NCBI RefSeq assembly: GCF_019970045.1
Contig: NZ_JAHXYI010000002.1
Coordinates: 496,001-560,000 of the forward strand
DNA: 64,000 nt
Reading direction: 5' to 3'
Origin: Chryseobacterium sp. GVT01B
GTDB lineage: Bacteria > Bacteroidota > Bacteroidia > Flavobacteriales > Weeksellaceae
In this document: positions 1 through 8,791 of the stretch, in pieces
Position numbering within the stretch: position 1 is the stretch's first letter
Layout of the letters: each line of letters opens with the position of its first letter
Made by a program: the position numbers and the translations under genes
The notes under the pieces: generated by a model
The model's input: only the letters and a program-made list of their open reading frames with translations
What the model was told of the DNA's origin: nothing
Databases searched by the model: none

Positions 1-1409
1 AGTTTCTGCGTTTGTGCTTCCAGTTCAGTATTGAGATTTTCAAGCTCTGAGTGCTGTACCTGCAGCTCTTCAGACTGTGCCTGAGTTTCTTCCAGCAGCT
101 GCTGTTCTTTCTCTCTTCCTTTTGCTGCATTCAGGGCTATTCCGATATTCACGCAACATTCCTCAAAATAGCTGATTCTGTCTTTATCAAAATTAGAGGT
201 AGATCCTAATTCTATAACTCCTATCACATGGCCGTCTGCAAAAACAGGTATCAGGATGATGCCATAGATCTTAATGGTACTGCTGGCAAAAGTGACTACA
301 AAATCATCTTCGTGAAGATTATTGTACACCTGTGTTTTAGCATTCTTAAAAGCCTGTCCTACCATTCCTTCCCCTTGCTCAAACGTTTTTTTCATATTTG
401 CTTCCAGCCCGAATGCATTGTTAAGTTTCAGAATGCCTTCGTCAAAAAGATACAATGAACCGTTGATGCAGTTTCCGTATTCAATCAGCTGGCTTAAAGC
501 TTTATTGGATACTTCTTTTACTGATTTATTTCCGACAAGGGATTCATTAAGCAGAGCAAGCCCTTTCTGGCGCCAGTCACTTTTATTAATTTTATCAAAA
601 GAAGTTTTCAGGGATTCGGTCATGTGGTTCAGGGATTCTACAAGATCTCCAAGATCATCTTCCGAGTTATCTACGGCTTTCTCACTGTAATCTCCATTGG
701 CTACTCTGTTTGCTATTTTTTGGATGGCACTTACTCTTCGGGTCATTTCCTGATCTTTATCTCTGAGCATTTTCTCCAGTTCGTCCCTTCTGATCAGATC
801 GGCACGCATTTTAAAATAGAAAAATGTAGTCACGACTACCGCAGCCAGTGCAGAAAAAACAATAAAAAGAACTGTTGTTTCTGATGAGCGTGTTAAATCC
901 TTATTTTTAATTTCTACCTGACTTTCTTCATACTGCACAAAATCTCTTACGATTTTACGGCATTCATCCATATAAGCTTTGCCGGTAACGATTTGCTGTT
1001 GAGTCATCACAACGCCTTTCCGCCTGTTTTCCACCAGATTTTTAAGGTTATCCATCACCTGGCTGACTGCTACTTTTAATCCGTCAAGTCTTTCCTGTTG
1101 GTTTTTATCCTGCACCCCTAATGATTCTGCAAGCACCAAAGCTTTGGAATATTCTCTTAATCCGCGTTTATAGGGTTCGAGAAAATCTTCTCTTCCAGTC
1201 AGCTGATAGCCTCTGTTTCCCGTTTCGGCATCCAGCAAAGCTACCAGAACATCCTTAACAGCCGTCACAGAACGCCTGCTTTTGGAAAGGCTCTCACGGT
1301 GATTCATTTGATTTTGAATACTCCAGTAAGAGGCTACTGAACTCGCTATCAATATCAAAAGCGAAAGACCTATTCCAAACTGGAGATTTCGTATAATTTT
1401 TTTCGGCAT
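1..1409 (-). CDS. CHASE3-HAMP-GAF sensor protein, probably histidine kinase (3' end beyond window)
   Basis: About 469 N-terminal residues are visible, starting at an ATG (1407-1409). A first membrane helix (about 11-33) is followed by a periplasmic region of roughly 140 residues carrying the CHASE3-type signature ETGNRGYQLTG, then a second helix (about 180-200), a HAMP linker, a GAF domain (about 285-425, with IPVFADGHVIGVIELGS) and a glutamine/glutamate-rich coiled coil that runs off the edge. In this family a HisKA/HATPase and often receiver domains follow, so it is probably a membrane-bound hybrid kinase; that part is not seen. It starts 5 bp after the stop of the upstream kinase gene, so both are likely co-transcribed and belong to one signalling chain. 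The signal sensed is unknown. Confidence 0.85.
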   Translation of the reverse strand, partial: MPKKIIRNLQFGIGLSLLILIASSVASYWSIQNQMNHRESLSKSRRSVTAVKDVLVALLDAETGNRGYQLTGREDFLEPYKRGLREYSKALVLAESLGVQDKNQQERLDGLKVAVSQVMDNLKNLVENRRKGVVMTQQQIVTGKAYMDECRKIVRDFVQYEESQVEIKNKDLTRSSETTVLFIVFSALAAVVVTTFFYFKMRADLIRRDELEKMLRDKDQEMTRRVSAIQKIANRVANGDYSEKAVDNSEDDLGDLVESLNHMTESLKTSFDKINKSDWRQKGLALLNESLVGNKSVKEVSNKALSQLIEYGNCINGSLYLFDEGILKLNNAFGLEANMKKTFEQGEGMVGQAFKNAKTQVYNNLHEDDFVVTFASSTIKIYGIILIPVFADGHVIGVIELGSTSNFDKDRISYFEECCVNIGIALNAAKGREKEQQLLEETQAQSEELQVQHSELENLNTELEAQTQK

Positions 1410-1414
1410 GAAAA

Positions 1415-2887
1415 TTAATTTAATGGTAGGGTAAAATAAAATGTAGAACCTTCATCTACGATACTGGAAACACCAACATTTCCGTGGTGCTGTTTGATGA
1501 TTTCAGAGCATATGAACAGCCCGATTCCCATCCCCTGGAACTGCAGTGAAGATTCTTCTACACGATAGAATTTCTTGAATACCGCATCCTGTTTAAAATC
1601 AGGAATTCCAATCCCAAAATCAGTAACATTGACTCTCACTTCCTGAGCTTCATGATCCACAAAGGTGGTAACGATCACCTGATTATTATGAGGTGAGTAT
1701 TTGACAGCATTGGTCAGAAAATTAATCAGTACCTGCTCGATACGGATCTCATCCAAAGGAATTAAAATATCAGGTTTTGTTCCGTGGCGTTCTATTTTTA
1801 CCTGTTGCTCATGAGTCTGCAATATCGTTTCAATCGCGTTACTGATCACATTTTCCAGATTAACGGGTTTTTTATTGATTTTCAGTTTTCCATTTTCAAT
1901 TTTCGACACATCCAGAAGATCGGTGATCAGAGTATTGAGCTTTTCAATCTGTGTCTGAACTTTTGTAACAAATCCTGCTTCAGCACTGTCTTTATCTAAT
2001 TTCAGTTTTCTTTCCAATAGCTGAACATATGCTTTAATACTGGTTAAAGGAGTTTTTAATTCATGGCTGGCAATACTTAAGAATTCATCTTTTTCTTTTT
2101 CCACTTTTTTCTGATCGTCAATATCAGTAAATGTTCCCACCCAGTTTTTAATACGGTCTTCCTCATATACAGGGGTTACCCTAAGCAAATGATACCGGTA
2201 ATGATCTGAAATAACATTTTTAATTCTGATTTCTAATTCCAGGGCTTTTCCTTTTTTCCTGCATCTCTCCAGTTCTTCGCTTATACTATGGTCATCAGGA
2301 TGTGTTTCAGGGAAATCCTGCTCATTGTCAGAATACTGATACCATTTACCGTTAACGAAGTCAACAATTCCATCCTCATTAAGAGTGAACGCAATCTGAG
2401 GAAGAGACTCCAGCATGAGATGAAAATGATCGATCTGGGATTTCATGGTTACCTGAGATTCCCTTCTTCCTTTCACTTCCAGTTCCAGATTCTGCTGTGT
2501 TTTTTTCATTGCAATATTCTGCTCCTGAAGGTTATAGAAAGTTTTCACCTTAAGCAGAAGAATTTCAGGATCTACGGGCTTCGTTACATAATCTTTACCA
2601 CCAGAAGCGTATCCTTGGGTAATGAATTTTTTATCGGTATTAACAGCGGATAAGAATATAATAGGAACATCTTTCGTTTTACTGTAGTCTGCAAGCGTTT
2701 CTGCAACTTCAAAGCCATCCATATCAGGCATCTGAACATCTAAAATAATTAAGGCATAATCATTTTTCAATGCTTTGCCAAGAGCCTCTTCGCCGGAGCC
2801 GGCCGTTTCAACCTGAAAATCTTTAGATTCAAGTAATTTTTGAAGTGAATAAAGATTACTTTGGTTGTCATCAACAATTAAAATCAT
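1415..2887 (-). CDS. Response regulator - PAS - histidine kinase fusion
   Basis: A soluble protein of about 490 residues. It begins with a receiver domain (about 1-120: the acidic pair in ILIVDDN, the phospho-acceptor Asp in LILDVQMPD, the late Lys in YVTKPVD). A short coiled coil and a PAS-like domain (about 160-270) follow, then HisKA with the phospho-acceptor His in SHELKTPLTS and an HATPase_c domain with N, G1 (DFGIGIP) and G2 (GMGIGLFI) boxes. I chose the ATG at 2885-2887, which gives the typical receiver start MILIVDDN; an upstream in-frame TTG at 2902 would add five residues. With no membrane segment it probably relays from or to the CHASE3 sensor encoded 5 bp downstream. Such receiver-first kinases are common in Bacteroidota. 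Confidence 0.9.
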   Translation of the reverse strand: MILIVDDNQSNLYSLQKLLESKDFQVETAGSGEEALGKALKNDYALIILDVQMPDMDGFEVAETLADYSKTKDVPIIFLSAVNTDKKFITQGYASGGKDYVTKPVDPEILLLKVKTFYNLQEQNIAMKKTQQNLELEVKGRRESQVTMKSQIDHFHLMLESLPQIAFTLNEDGIVDFVNGKWYQYSDNEQDFPETHPDDHSISEELERCRKKGKALELEIRIKNVISDHYRYHLLRVTPVYEEDRIKNWVGTFTDIDDQKKVEKEKDEFLSIASHELKTPLTSIKAYVQLLERKLKLDKDSAEAGFVTKVQTQIEKLNTLITDLLDVSKIENGKLKINKKPVNLENVISNAIETILQTHEQQVKIERHGTKPDILIPLDEIRIEQVLINFLTNAVKYSPHNNQVIVTTFVDHEAQEVRVNVTDFGIGIPDFKQDAVFKKFYRVEESSLQFQGMGIGLFICSEIIKQHHGNVGVSSIVDEGSTFYFTLPLN

Positions 2888-3083
2888 AGAAGTTAAAATC
2901 AATAATTAGTTACGGATACTTTAGCATCAAAAATACTCACAATATTTGAAAAAACAGTAATTTTTAAAGGTTTATGCATAAGGATTTCATACCACATTTT
3001 TCAAGAAAAACATCAATGGCATAAGGATTGAAATTATTTATAATCTTAAAAAAAATCTTTATAATTTCAGAAAAATCATAATT

Positions 3084-3701
3084 ATGAAAAAAACAATAAG
3101 TTGCATGAATATCGATGAGAAAATCCTTCACTCGTTCGGAGGTGAAAATGTCATCTATAAGGCTCACGAGTTTATTTTCAAAGAAGGTGATCATTCACAA
3201 TATTATTTTCAGATTATCAGTGGAAAAGTAAAACTGAACATCTTTACTGAAAACGGAAAAGAATTTATTCATAACATATTAGGTAAAAATCAAAGTTTTG
3301 GAGATCCGCTTCTTTTTATTGAAAAGCTTTATCCTACGAATGCCATAAGTTTACAGACTACAGAAATTGTAAAGATGCCCAAAGATAATTTCATGGAAAT
3401 GCTTAAACGTAATCCGGAACTTTCCCTGGAAATGAATATGTGTTTATCACAACGACTGTATTATAACAACTTAATGGTCCGTAATCTGGCATTAGCAGAT
3501 CCTATTCAACGGCTGAAAGGAGTAATGGATTATCTGAAAAGCTATCATGACGGAGACTGCCAGCACTGTTTTCCTATAGAGCTTACCCGCCAGCAAATTG
3601 CTGATCTTACAGGACTGAGAGTTGAAACAGTCATCAGAACGGTAAAAAAAATGGTAAACAATGAAATGATAAAGCTTGAGGGCCGCAGGATTTTATATTA
3701 G
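3084..3701 (+). CDS. Crp/Fnr family transcriptional regulator
   Basis: A 205-residue protein with an N-terminal cyclic-nucleotide-type jelly roll (about 15-130; FKEGDHSQYYFQIISGKVKL is the usual early strand pattern) and a C-terminal winged helix (about 150-205) with the recognition-helix motif LTRQQIADLTGLRVETVIRTV. No N-terminal FNR cysteine cluster is visible (only C7 near the start), so oxygen sensing through an Fe-S cluster is unlikely. It is divergent from the kinase operon with about 200 bp between them. M8 could also serve as start, but the ATG at 3084 is preceded by an A-rich stretch as is usual here. The ligand and regulon are unknown; a CRP-like palindrome occurs at 24662 in this window. 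Confidence 0.88.
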   Translation: MKKTISCMNIDEKILHSFGGENVIYKAHEFIFKEGDHSQYYFQIISGKVKLNIFTENGKEFIHNILGKNQSFGDPLLFIEKLYPTNAISLQTTEIVKMPKDNFMEMLKRNPELSLEMNMCLSQRLYYNNLMVRNLALADPIQRLKGVMDYLKSYHDGDCQHCFPIELTRQQIADLTGLRVETVIRTVKKMVNNEMIKLEGRRILY

Positions 3702-3760
3702 AATGCAAGTAAGATTTGATTTCCAGAAACAAAAATAGAGTATAAATAAACTATAAAACA

Positions 3761-3801
3761 AAAAAAGATGGCCGGAATTTTTTAATTCCGGCCATCTTTT
3801 T
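3761..3801. terminator. Bidirectional rho-independent terminator
   Basis: A hairpin with arms AGATGGCCGGAATT and AATTCCGGCCATCT around a short T-rich loop, flanked by A and T runs, lies between the convergent Crp/Fnr gene and the small stress-protein gene. It can stop transcription from both sides. Confidence 0.9.
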
Positions 3802-3810
3802 AAACTAACC

Positions 3811-4110
3811 TTAATTTGTTTTTTTTCTCCATTCTGCCTTCACATCTTCAGCGGCATCTTTTGTTTTTTCCCATGCTTCATCAGCTTTATCCTTAATATC
3901 TTCCCATGCATCTGAAACATTTGATTTCACTCTATCCAACCAGTCTTCCTGAGTTGCCTCCTGATCATTATCTCTTTTTTCATTGATGTAATCTTTAGCC
4001 TTATCCGCTAATTCACTGATCTTCCATTTTGCATTATCAGCTGCATTTTTTAAAGAGTTCTCCGTTTGGTCTACTGCATTTTCCGCTTTGTTGTAATCTG
4101 AATTATTCAT
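3811..4110 (-). CDS. Small helical, highly charged stress-type protein (LEA/CsbD-like)
   Basis: A 99-residue protein with no signal peptide or membrane helix. It is almost wholly charged and helical, with an 11-residue-like cadence of Ala, Lys, Asp and Glu (AWEDIKDKADEAWEKTKDA, ENAVDQTENSLKNAA). This composition is typical of LEA-like or CsbD/YtxH-type desiccation and envelope-stress proteins, but I do not recognise a defined family. It stands alone between a terminator and the end of the carotenoid operon. The AT-rich 110 bp upstream could hold its own promoter. A protective or chaperone-like role is inference from composition only. Confidence 0.7.
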   Translation of the reverse strand: MNNSDYNKAENAVDQTENSLKNAADNAKWKISELADKAKDYINEKRDNDQEATQEDWLDRVKSNVSDAWEDIKDKADEAWEKTKDAAEDVKAEWRKKTN

Positions 4111-4218
4111 AATATAATATTTAAGTATTTGGTATATAAATAAACAATGTTCATGCCTAAAAAATAAAGATCGTGTTAAAATTTTCTTAAAATTAAATTA
4201 TTACAATTAACAGATCAT

Positions 4219-4767
4219 CTATTTGTCAAAAGGACTTTTTTTATCCTGCTTCACCCATATCAATCTGGAAGTATCATAACCGATTGCCTGCGCCTTACTT
4301 ATAAAATTCTGTCTTATATTTTCAGGGATCGTCTTTTCACGGGAAAGAATCCAGAGATAGTCTAAATTTTTTCCTGCAACAAGTGCATACTTATATTCTT
4401 CCAGCGCAACTACGTTATAACCGGCATAAAAAGGTCCGAAAAAACTCACCTTCAAAGCTGCTATATTTTTTTCTCCTCTGAATTTAGCAGTACCATTTGC
4501 AGAAACCCATTCGTTCTTTTTAAAATTATATCCGCTGTTGACTACATTTACATTTCCGTCCGCATTAAGGCTGTACTGAGCGATTGCATTATCAAGATCT
4601 TTTTCAAAACGATAATCGAATCTGGCAATCTCATACCATGTCCCTAAATATTTGTTGACATCAAACTGACCGACAGGCCGTGCTTTCTCAGGCATAGAAG
4701 AACAAGAAATCAAACCGTTTAACAGTCCGAAGCTTAGTAATAATGTAAGAATGATTCTATTTTTCAT
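4219..4767 (-). CDS. blc: Lipocalin family lipoprotein (Blc-like)
   Basis: A 182-residue protein with a lipoprotein signal peptide (lipobox LISC, Cys about 22) and the lipocalin motif GTWYEIAR (about 46-53), followed by the family's later motifs, including WILSRE near residue 140. Bacterial lipocalins of this type bind fatty acids, lysophospholipids or other hydrophobic ligands at the outer membrane. The start overlaps the end of the lycopene cyclase gene by 11 bp, so it is almost certainly translated from the carotenoid mRNA as its last gene. That placement suggests handling of carotenoids or membrane lipids, which is inference. Length is normal for Blc. Confidence 0.9.
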   Translation of the reverse strand: MKNRIILTLLLSFGLLNGLISCSSMPEKARPVGQFDVNKYLGTWYEIARFDYRFEKDLDNAIAQYSLNADGNVNVVNSGYNFKKNEWVSANGTAKFRGEKNIAALKVSFFGPFYAGYNVVALEEYKYALVAGKNLDYLWILSREKTIPENIRQNFISKAQAIGYDTSRLIWVKQDKKSPFDK

Positions 4768-5446
4768 TTTTAGTTATTTTTTTAAAGAAATAAATATTGA
4801 GTAAAAACTGGCTGTACCCGTAAACAGCATCTTCAATAGGAATAGTTCCCATTCTGATCCCTAAAAAATCATCAGGATTATAGTTTACAACAGGCGAGGG
4901 AATTAAAGATCCCGTCAGGATTCCATTCACTGCAAAAAATCCGGGCATCAATACCAGATATACAAAGCTTGCTCGTGCTATCCAATCTTTTTTAACAATA
5001 AAATGCAGATAACAAAGTGTAGATATCGTTACAATCACAGTAAGCAAAGTATATACTCTCTCATGATAAAGAAGTCCCGTTACGCTGAGAACAACAACAG
5101 CTGTGAATACAATAAGATTATTTAAACCATCAATCCCCCTCAGGCTAAAAAACTTTTCCAGACAGTAATAAGTAAAAACACATGCAAACGGAATACAGTA
5201 AAAAAAAAGCCATTCTTCAATAGGAAGCCCTGCTATTGTAAAGCCTAATGTGTAATTGAGATCAAACCACCACACTCCTTTTGAAGTAAACCATACATCC
5301 CAGATAATAAAAGGAATTGCCACGATGGTAGATGACAGCAGAAACTTCCCGAAAAGTTTATTAAACTGTATTCTCCTGTCAAAAGAGGCCAAAAAGCAAA
5401 TAATGACCGTGAAAAAGTTTATCAGTATGTAAGTATAAGGCATCAT
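4757..5446 (-). CDS. Lycopene cyclase, CrtYc-CrtYd fused membrane type
   Basis: A 229-residue protein with six to seven membrane helices made of two similar halves. Each half ends in the family signature: LPIEEWLFFYCIPFAC (about 74-89) and IPIEDAVYGYSQFLLN (about 201-216). The acidic pair in PxEE/PxED is the expected catalytic feature. This is the lycopene cyclase domain family found as CrtYc/CrtYd in actinobacteria and as one chain in many Flavobacteriia; it closes the ends of lycopene to give beta-carotene. Its start overlaps the crtZ stop by 4 bp (ATGA), a sign of translational coupling. No NAD-binding CrtY or CrtL type cyclase is present. Confidence 0.88.
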   Translation of the reverse strand: MMPYTYILINFFTVIICFLASFDRRIQFNKLFGKFLLSSTIVAIPFIIWDVWFTSKGVWWFDLNYTLGFTIAGLPIEEWLFFYCIPFACVFTYYCLEKFFSLRGIDGLNNLIVFTAVVVLSVTGLLYHERVYTLLTVIVTISTLCYLHFIVKKDWIARASFVYLVLMPGFFAVNGILTGSLIPSPVVNYNPDDFLGIRMGTIPIEDAVYGYSQFLLNIYFFKKITKNEK

Positions 5447-5895
5447 TTTTTATTGAAATACATTTTAAAATATTTAACAGGCACCCATAAAAAACCAAAA
5501 CACTCTCCTTCTTCCTTTCCCAGATGTTTATGATGCTGCTTATGAGCACGTCTTATGGCAAGCCAATACGGATTCTTTGTTTTTGTAAAAATCTTTGCTC
5601 TCTGATGAATAAAAATATCGTGTACAAAGAAATAGGCCATTCCGTAAAGACTTATTCCCAATCCGACAAAAAAGAGATAACTGAATTCCTGCCTTACTCC
5701 TAGATACAACAATATGATGGCGGGACTGGCAAAAATGAAAAAGAACAGATCATTTCTTTCAAGTTTCCCATCGTGGCTGTGATCATGATGATCCTTGTGA
5801 AGACTCCACAAAAAACCATGCATAATATATCTGTGAATAAGCCATGTAGCTCCTTCCATGAAAATAAAAACAAACAGAACGATCAGAAAATTCAT
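5443..5895 (-). CDS. crtZ: Beta-carotene 3-hydroxylase
   Basis: A 150-residue membrane di-iron hydroxylase. It shows the full histidine set of the CrtZ group: HRYIMHG (about 21-27), HKDHHDHSH (about 33-41), HDIFIHQR (about 92-99) and HKQHHKHLG (about 117-125), with hydrophobic helices between them. It adds hydroxyl groups to both rings of beta-carotene, giving cryptoxanthin and zeaxanthin, so zeaxanthin is the predicted end product of this cluster. It overlaps the cyclase gene by 4 bp and starts 1 bp after the stop of the SRPBCC gene. Length is normal for bacterial CrtZ. Confidence 0.93.
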   Translation of the reverse strand: MNFLIVLFVFIFMEGATWLIHRYIMHGFLWSLHKDHHDHSHDGKLERNDLFFFIFASPAIILLYLGVRQEFSYLFFVGLGISLYGMAYFFVHDIFIHQRAKIFTKTKNPYWLAIRRAHKQHHKHLGKEEGECFGFLWVPVKYFKMYFNKK

Positions 5896-5896
5896 A

Positions 5897-6364
5897 TTAA
5901 TTGTGTTTGCGGTTAAAAAGATCGTTCAACACACTGGATCTGAAATCGAAAATACTTCTGAGTTTTTCCTTAACAAATAACCGGTGCGCTACCCTTCCTA
6001 AAATTCCCAACGGGAGTTCATAATCTACAGTATCTTTCATTAATACACCATTCTCATCAGGAATGAACTCATGAAAATGATTCCAATGTTTATAAGGGCC
6101 TTCTTTCTGAAAGTCCGTAAAGCTTTTACCTTCTTCTACCTGGCTGATAACAGTTTTCCACTTCATTGGAATTCCCAGTACCGGAGATACTGTATAATCT
6201 ATTTCCATTCCTTCAAAAATAGATTCATCCTGCATATCTGAAAGAACCAGAAAATTCATGCTTTCAGGTGTTATTTCGGATAAATTATGGGGAGAGGAAA
6301 AGAATTCCCATGCCGTTTCAATATCACAATTCAAATGTTGTTCTCTATATAATCTGTACATCAT
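5897..6364 (-). CDS. SRPBCC-family protein of the carotenoid operon
   Basis: A 155-residue soluble protein with the START/Bet v1-like pattern: an N-terminal strand and helix (DIETAWEFFSSPHNLSEITP), a middle EGMEIDYTVSP and a closing helix. There is no signal peptide. SRPBCC proteins bind hydrophobic ligands in a central cavity, and members of this type recur in Bacteroidota carotenoid clusters, where no reaction is firmly assigned. It sits between crtB and crtZ with spacings of 53 bp and 1 bp, so it is clearly in the operon. A role in carrying or channelling carotenoid intermediates is inference. The start could be either of two adjacent ATGs at 6364 and 6361. Confidence 0.85.
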   Translation of the reverse strand: MMYRLYREQHLNCDIETAWEFFSSPHNLSEITPESMNFLVLSDMQDESIFEGMEIDYTVSPVLGIPMKWKTVISQVEEGKSFTDFQKEGPYKHWNHFHEFIPDENGVLMKDTVDYELPLGILGRVAHRLFVKEKLRSIFDFRSSVLNDLFNRKHN

Positions 6365-6417
6365 TTATTTTTTATTGATTTATAAATTCTAAAAGAGCCT
6401 TCTAGGCAAAGAAACTA

Positions 6418-7254
6418 TTAGAAATAAGCAGATTTGTATCTTATATAGCTTTTAAATGCTACCAACAACTTCTGCGAATTGGCAATCCTTATCCTTTGCT
6501 GTAAAATATGCTGAGAACTTGTTTTCTTTATTTTTTCAAACAATGACAGATAGTATCTGTACGCCAGATATACTCCAAACACAGAAGAACCCGGCAACTT
6601 CTTAATTCCGTGCAGTGCTTCTTTAAATTCTTCTTCAATTTCTTTTTCAATCTGAGCTTTGATGGTGTTATCAAAAACAGACATATTCAGAGACGGGAAA
6701 TAGGATCTTCCCAAAACCTGATAATCCTCTTTCAGATCACGTAAAAAATTAACCTTTTGGAAAGCAGAACCCAGCTTCATAGCAAATGGTTTAAGTTTTT
6801 CAAATTGCTGTTTATCCCCTCCTGTAAATATCTGCAGACACATAAGTCCTACGACTTCCGCAGAACCATAAATATATTCATTATAAAGCTCTGAATTATA
6901 GTCTACTTTTTGCAGATCCATTTCCATACTGTGCAGAAACTGATCGATCAAATTAATATTGATATCATATTGACGCACTGTTTCCTGAAATGAGTGTAGA
7001 ATCGGATTGAGTGATATACCGTCTTGCAGCGCGTCGTAAGTTTCAACCTTTAATCTTTTCAAAAGCTTCTCTTTATCATACCCATGAAAACTGTCAACAA
7101 TTTCATCGGCAAGGCGTACATACCCGTAAACTGCATAAATGGCAGGTCTGATAGAAGGCTTCAGCGCCAATATTCCTAATGAAAAACTGGTACTGTATTT
7201 TTGAGTAGTGTACTTACTGACCTCATAAGACAACTCATCAAACAATTTTTTCAT
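6418..7254 (-). CDS. crtB: Phytoene synthase
   Basis: A 278-residue squalene/phytoene synthase family enzyme that joins two geranylgeranyl diphosphates to make phytoene. The first aspartate-rich motif is in RLADEIVDSF (about 47-56) and the second in NFLRDLKEDYQVLGRSYFP (about 169-187), both with the Asp residues that bind magnesium and diphosphate. The N-terminal KYSTSFSLG is the usual substrate-flap region. It lies 6 bp downstream of crtI. No GGPP synthase gene is in the window, so the precursor must come from elsewhere. Confidence 0.95.
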   Translation of the reverse strand: MKKLFDELSYEVSKYTTQKYSTSFSLGILALKPSIRPAIYAVYGYVRLADEIVDSFHGYDKEKLLKRLKVETYDALQDGISLNPILHSFQETVRQYDININLIDQFLHSMEMDLQKVDYNSELYNEYIYGSAEVVGLMCLQIFTGGDKQQFEKLKPFAMKLGSAFQKVNFLRDLKEDYQVLGRSYFPSLNMSVFDNTIKAQIEKEIEEEFKEALHGIKKLPGSSVFGVYLAYRYYLSLFEKIKKTSSQHILQQRIRIANSQKLLVAFKSYIRYKSAYF

Positions 7255-7260
7255 ATTATT

Positions 7261-8751
7261 TTATTTTAGTTTATTAACCTCTTGCGCTACAATTTTTCCA
7301 GAAATAACTGACGGCGGAACACCAGGTCCAGGAACAGTTAGCTGCCCGGTGTAAAAAAGATTTCCAATCTTCCTGTTTCTTATTTTAGGCTTTAGGACGG
7401 CAGTCTGTGATAAAGTATTGGACAGTCCGTAGGCATTGCCCTGATAAGCATTATAATCCGAAATAAAATCACTGACACAATAGCTTCTTTTGTATTCAAT
7501 TCTGGACATAAGATCAGTTTCCCCTGTATGCTTTTCAATTCTTTCAAGCATTTCCTTCAGGTATTTTTCTCTTACACTCTCATCATCATGTATTCCCGGT
7601 GCGAGAGGCAGCAGTAAAAAGAGATTTTCACAGCCTTCAGGTGCTACATCCGGATCTGTTTTTGAAGGACAGCAAGCATAAAAAAGGGGTTTAGCCGGCC
7701 ATTTCTTATTGATATAAATACAGTCTATATGATGATCAAGTTCATTTTCAAAAAATAAAGTATGATGCTTCAAATGAGGAATTTCTCCTTTGATTCCCAG
7801 ATAATAAATAAGACATGAAGGAGCAAAGGTTTTGGTTTTCCAATAAGCATCATTATAATTTCTAAGTGATTTGGGAATTAATGTTTCTGTATGATGGTAA
7901 TCTGATGATGCAATAACGGCATCAAATTCATAATCTTTACCACCTACTGTTAGTGAGACTACTTTTCCGTTTTCTGTATTGAGCTTCTGGACATCATGAT
8001 TAAAATGAAAAGCGGCTCCCTGTTTTTCGGCTACGTCTTTCATCGCCATAACGAGCTGATAAAACCCTCCCATAGGGTATTTTGTTCCCAGGACATACCC
8101 TCCGTAATTCATAAGGCTGTAAAGCGCAGGAATATTCCGGGGTGAGGCACCAAGAAATATAACCGGAAATTCCATCAGCGATCTGAGTTTCGGATCAGAA
8201 AAATATCCTGAGACATATTTTCTGAAATTACTTAAAAGATCAAGCTTGAATGCGCTTCCTGCTATTTTTAAAGAAGCAAATTCCAGCCAGCTGTAACAAG
8301 GTTTTGTCACAAAATCTTTCATCCCCACTTCATATTTAAACTGGGCAGAATGCATAAATTGATCATACTTTTCACCCGCTCCTGGTTCAGTTTTTTCAAA
8401 TAACTCACGGATGTCTTCATTTTTCTCAGGAACTGAAACCTTTTCTTTTGAAAAAATCATCTCAAACTGAGGATCTAAGGATACCAGCTTAAAATAATCA
8501 GCTGCTTTACAATCAAAATCACTGAAAAAGCCTTCGATAATGTCAGGCATCCAGTACCAGCTCGGTCCCATATCAAATAGATATCCTTCTTCAGTTTTAA
8601 ATTGCCTTGCACGTCCTCCGGGTTGATCGTGTTTTTCAAAAACATGTACTTCATGTCCAGACCTTGCTGCATAAGCGGCAGCAGAGAGTCCGGAAAATCC
8701 GGAACCAATCACTGCTATTCTCTTTCTTGGTTTTTCAGTACTCATCGTCAT
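7261..8751 (-). CDS. crtI: Phytoene desaturase
   Basis: A 496-residue CrtI-type FAD-dependent desaturase, of normal length. It has an N-terminal dinucleotide-binding fold (VIGSGFSGLSAA, then VFEKHDQPGGRA) and the C-terminal CrtI signature (NLFYTGQLTVPGPGVPPSVI, about 461-480) that completes FAD binding. It converts colourless phytoene to lycopene in several steps. It is the first biosynthetic gene after the MarR regulator (40 bp gap). The ATG at 8749-8751 is used; M3 at 8745 is an alternative. No second desaturase or ketolase-like paralogue is seen, consistent with a simple lycopene to beta-carotene to zeaxanthin route. Confidence 0.96.
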   Translation of the reverse strand: MTMSTEKPRKRIAVIGSGFSGLSAAAYAARSGHEVHVFEKHDQPGGRARQFKTEEGYLFDMGPSWYWMPDIIEGFFSDFDCKAADYFKLVSLDPQFEMIFSKEKVSVPEKNEDIRELFEKTEPGAGEKYDQFMHSAQFKYEVGMKDFVTKPCYSWLEFASLKIAGSAFKLDLLSNFRKYVSGYFSDPKLRSLMEFPVIFLGASPRNIPALYSLMNYGGYVLGTKYPMGGFYQLVMAMKDVAEKQGAAFHFNHDVQKLNTENGKVVSLTVGGKDYEFDAVIASSDYHHTETLIPKSLRNYNDAYWKTKTFAPSCLIYYLGIKGEIPHLKHHTLFFENELDHHIDCIYINKKWPAKPLFYACCPSKTDPDVAPEGCENLFLLLPLAPGIHDDESVREKYLKEMLERIEKHTGETDLMSRIEYKRSYCVSDFISDYNAYQGNAYGLSNTLSQTAVLKPKIRNRKIGNLFYTGQLTVPGPGVPPSVISGKIVAQEVNKLK

Positions 8752-8791
8752 TTATTTAATAGTTTTTTTAGAGACACTTTTCATTACAGAC

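Noticed and set aside
4219..8751. Ketocarotenoid (astaxanthin-type) pathway
   Set aside because: No CrtW/CrtO-type ketolase is present; the genes end at the hydroxylase, so zeaxanthin is the supported product.
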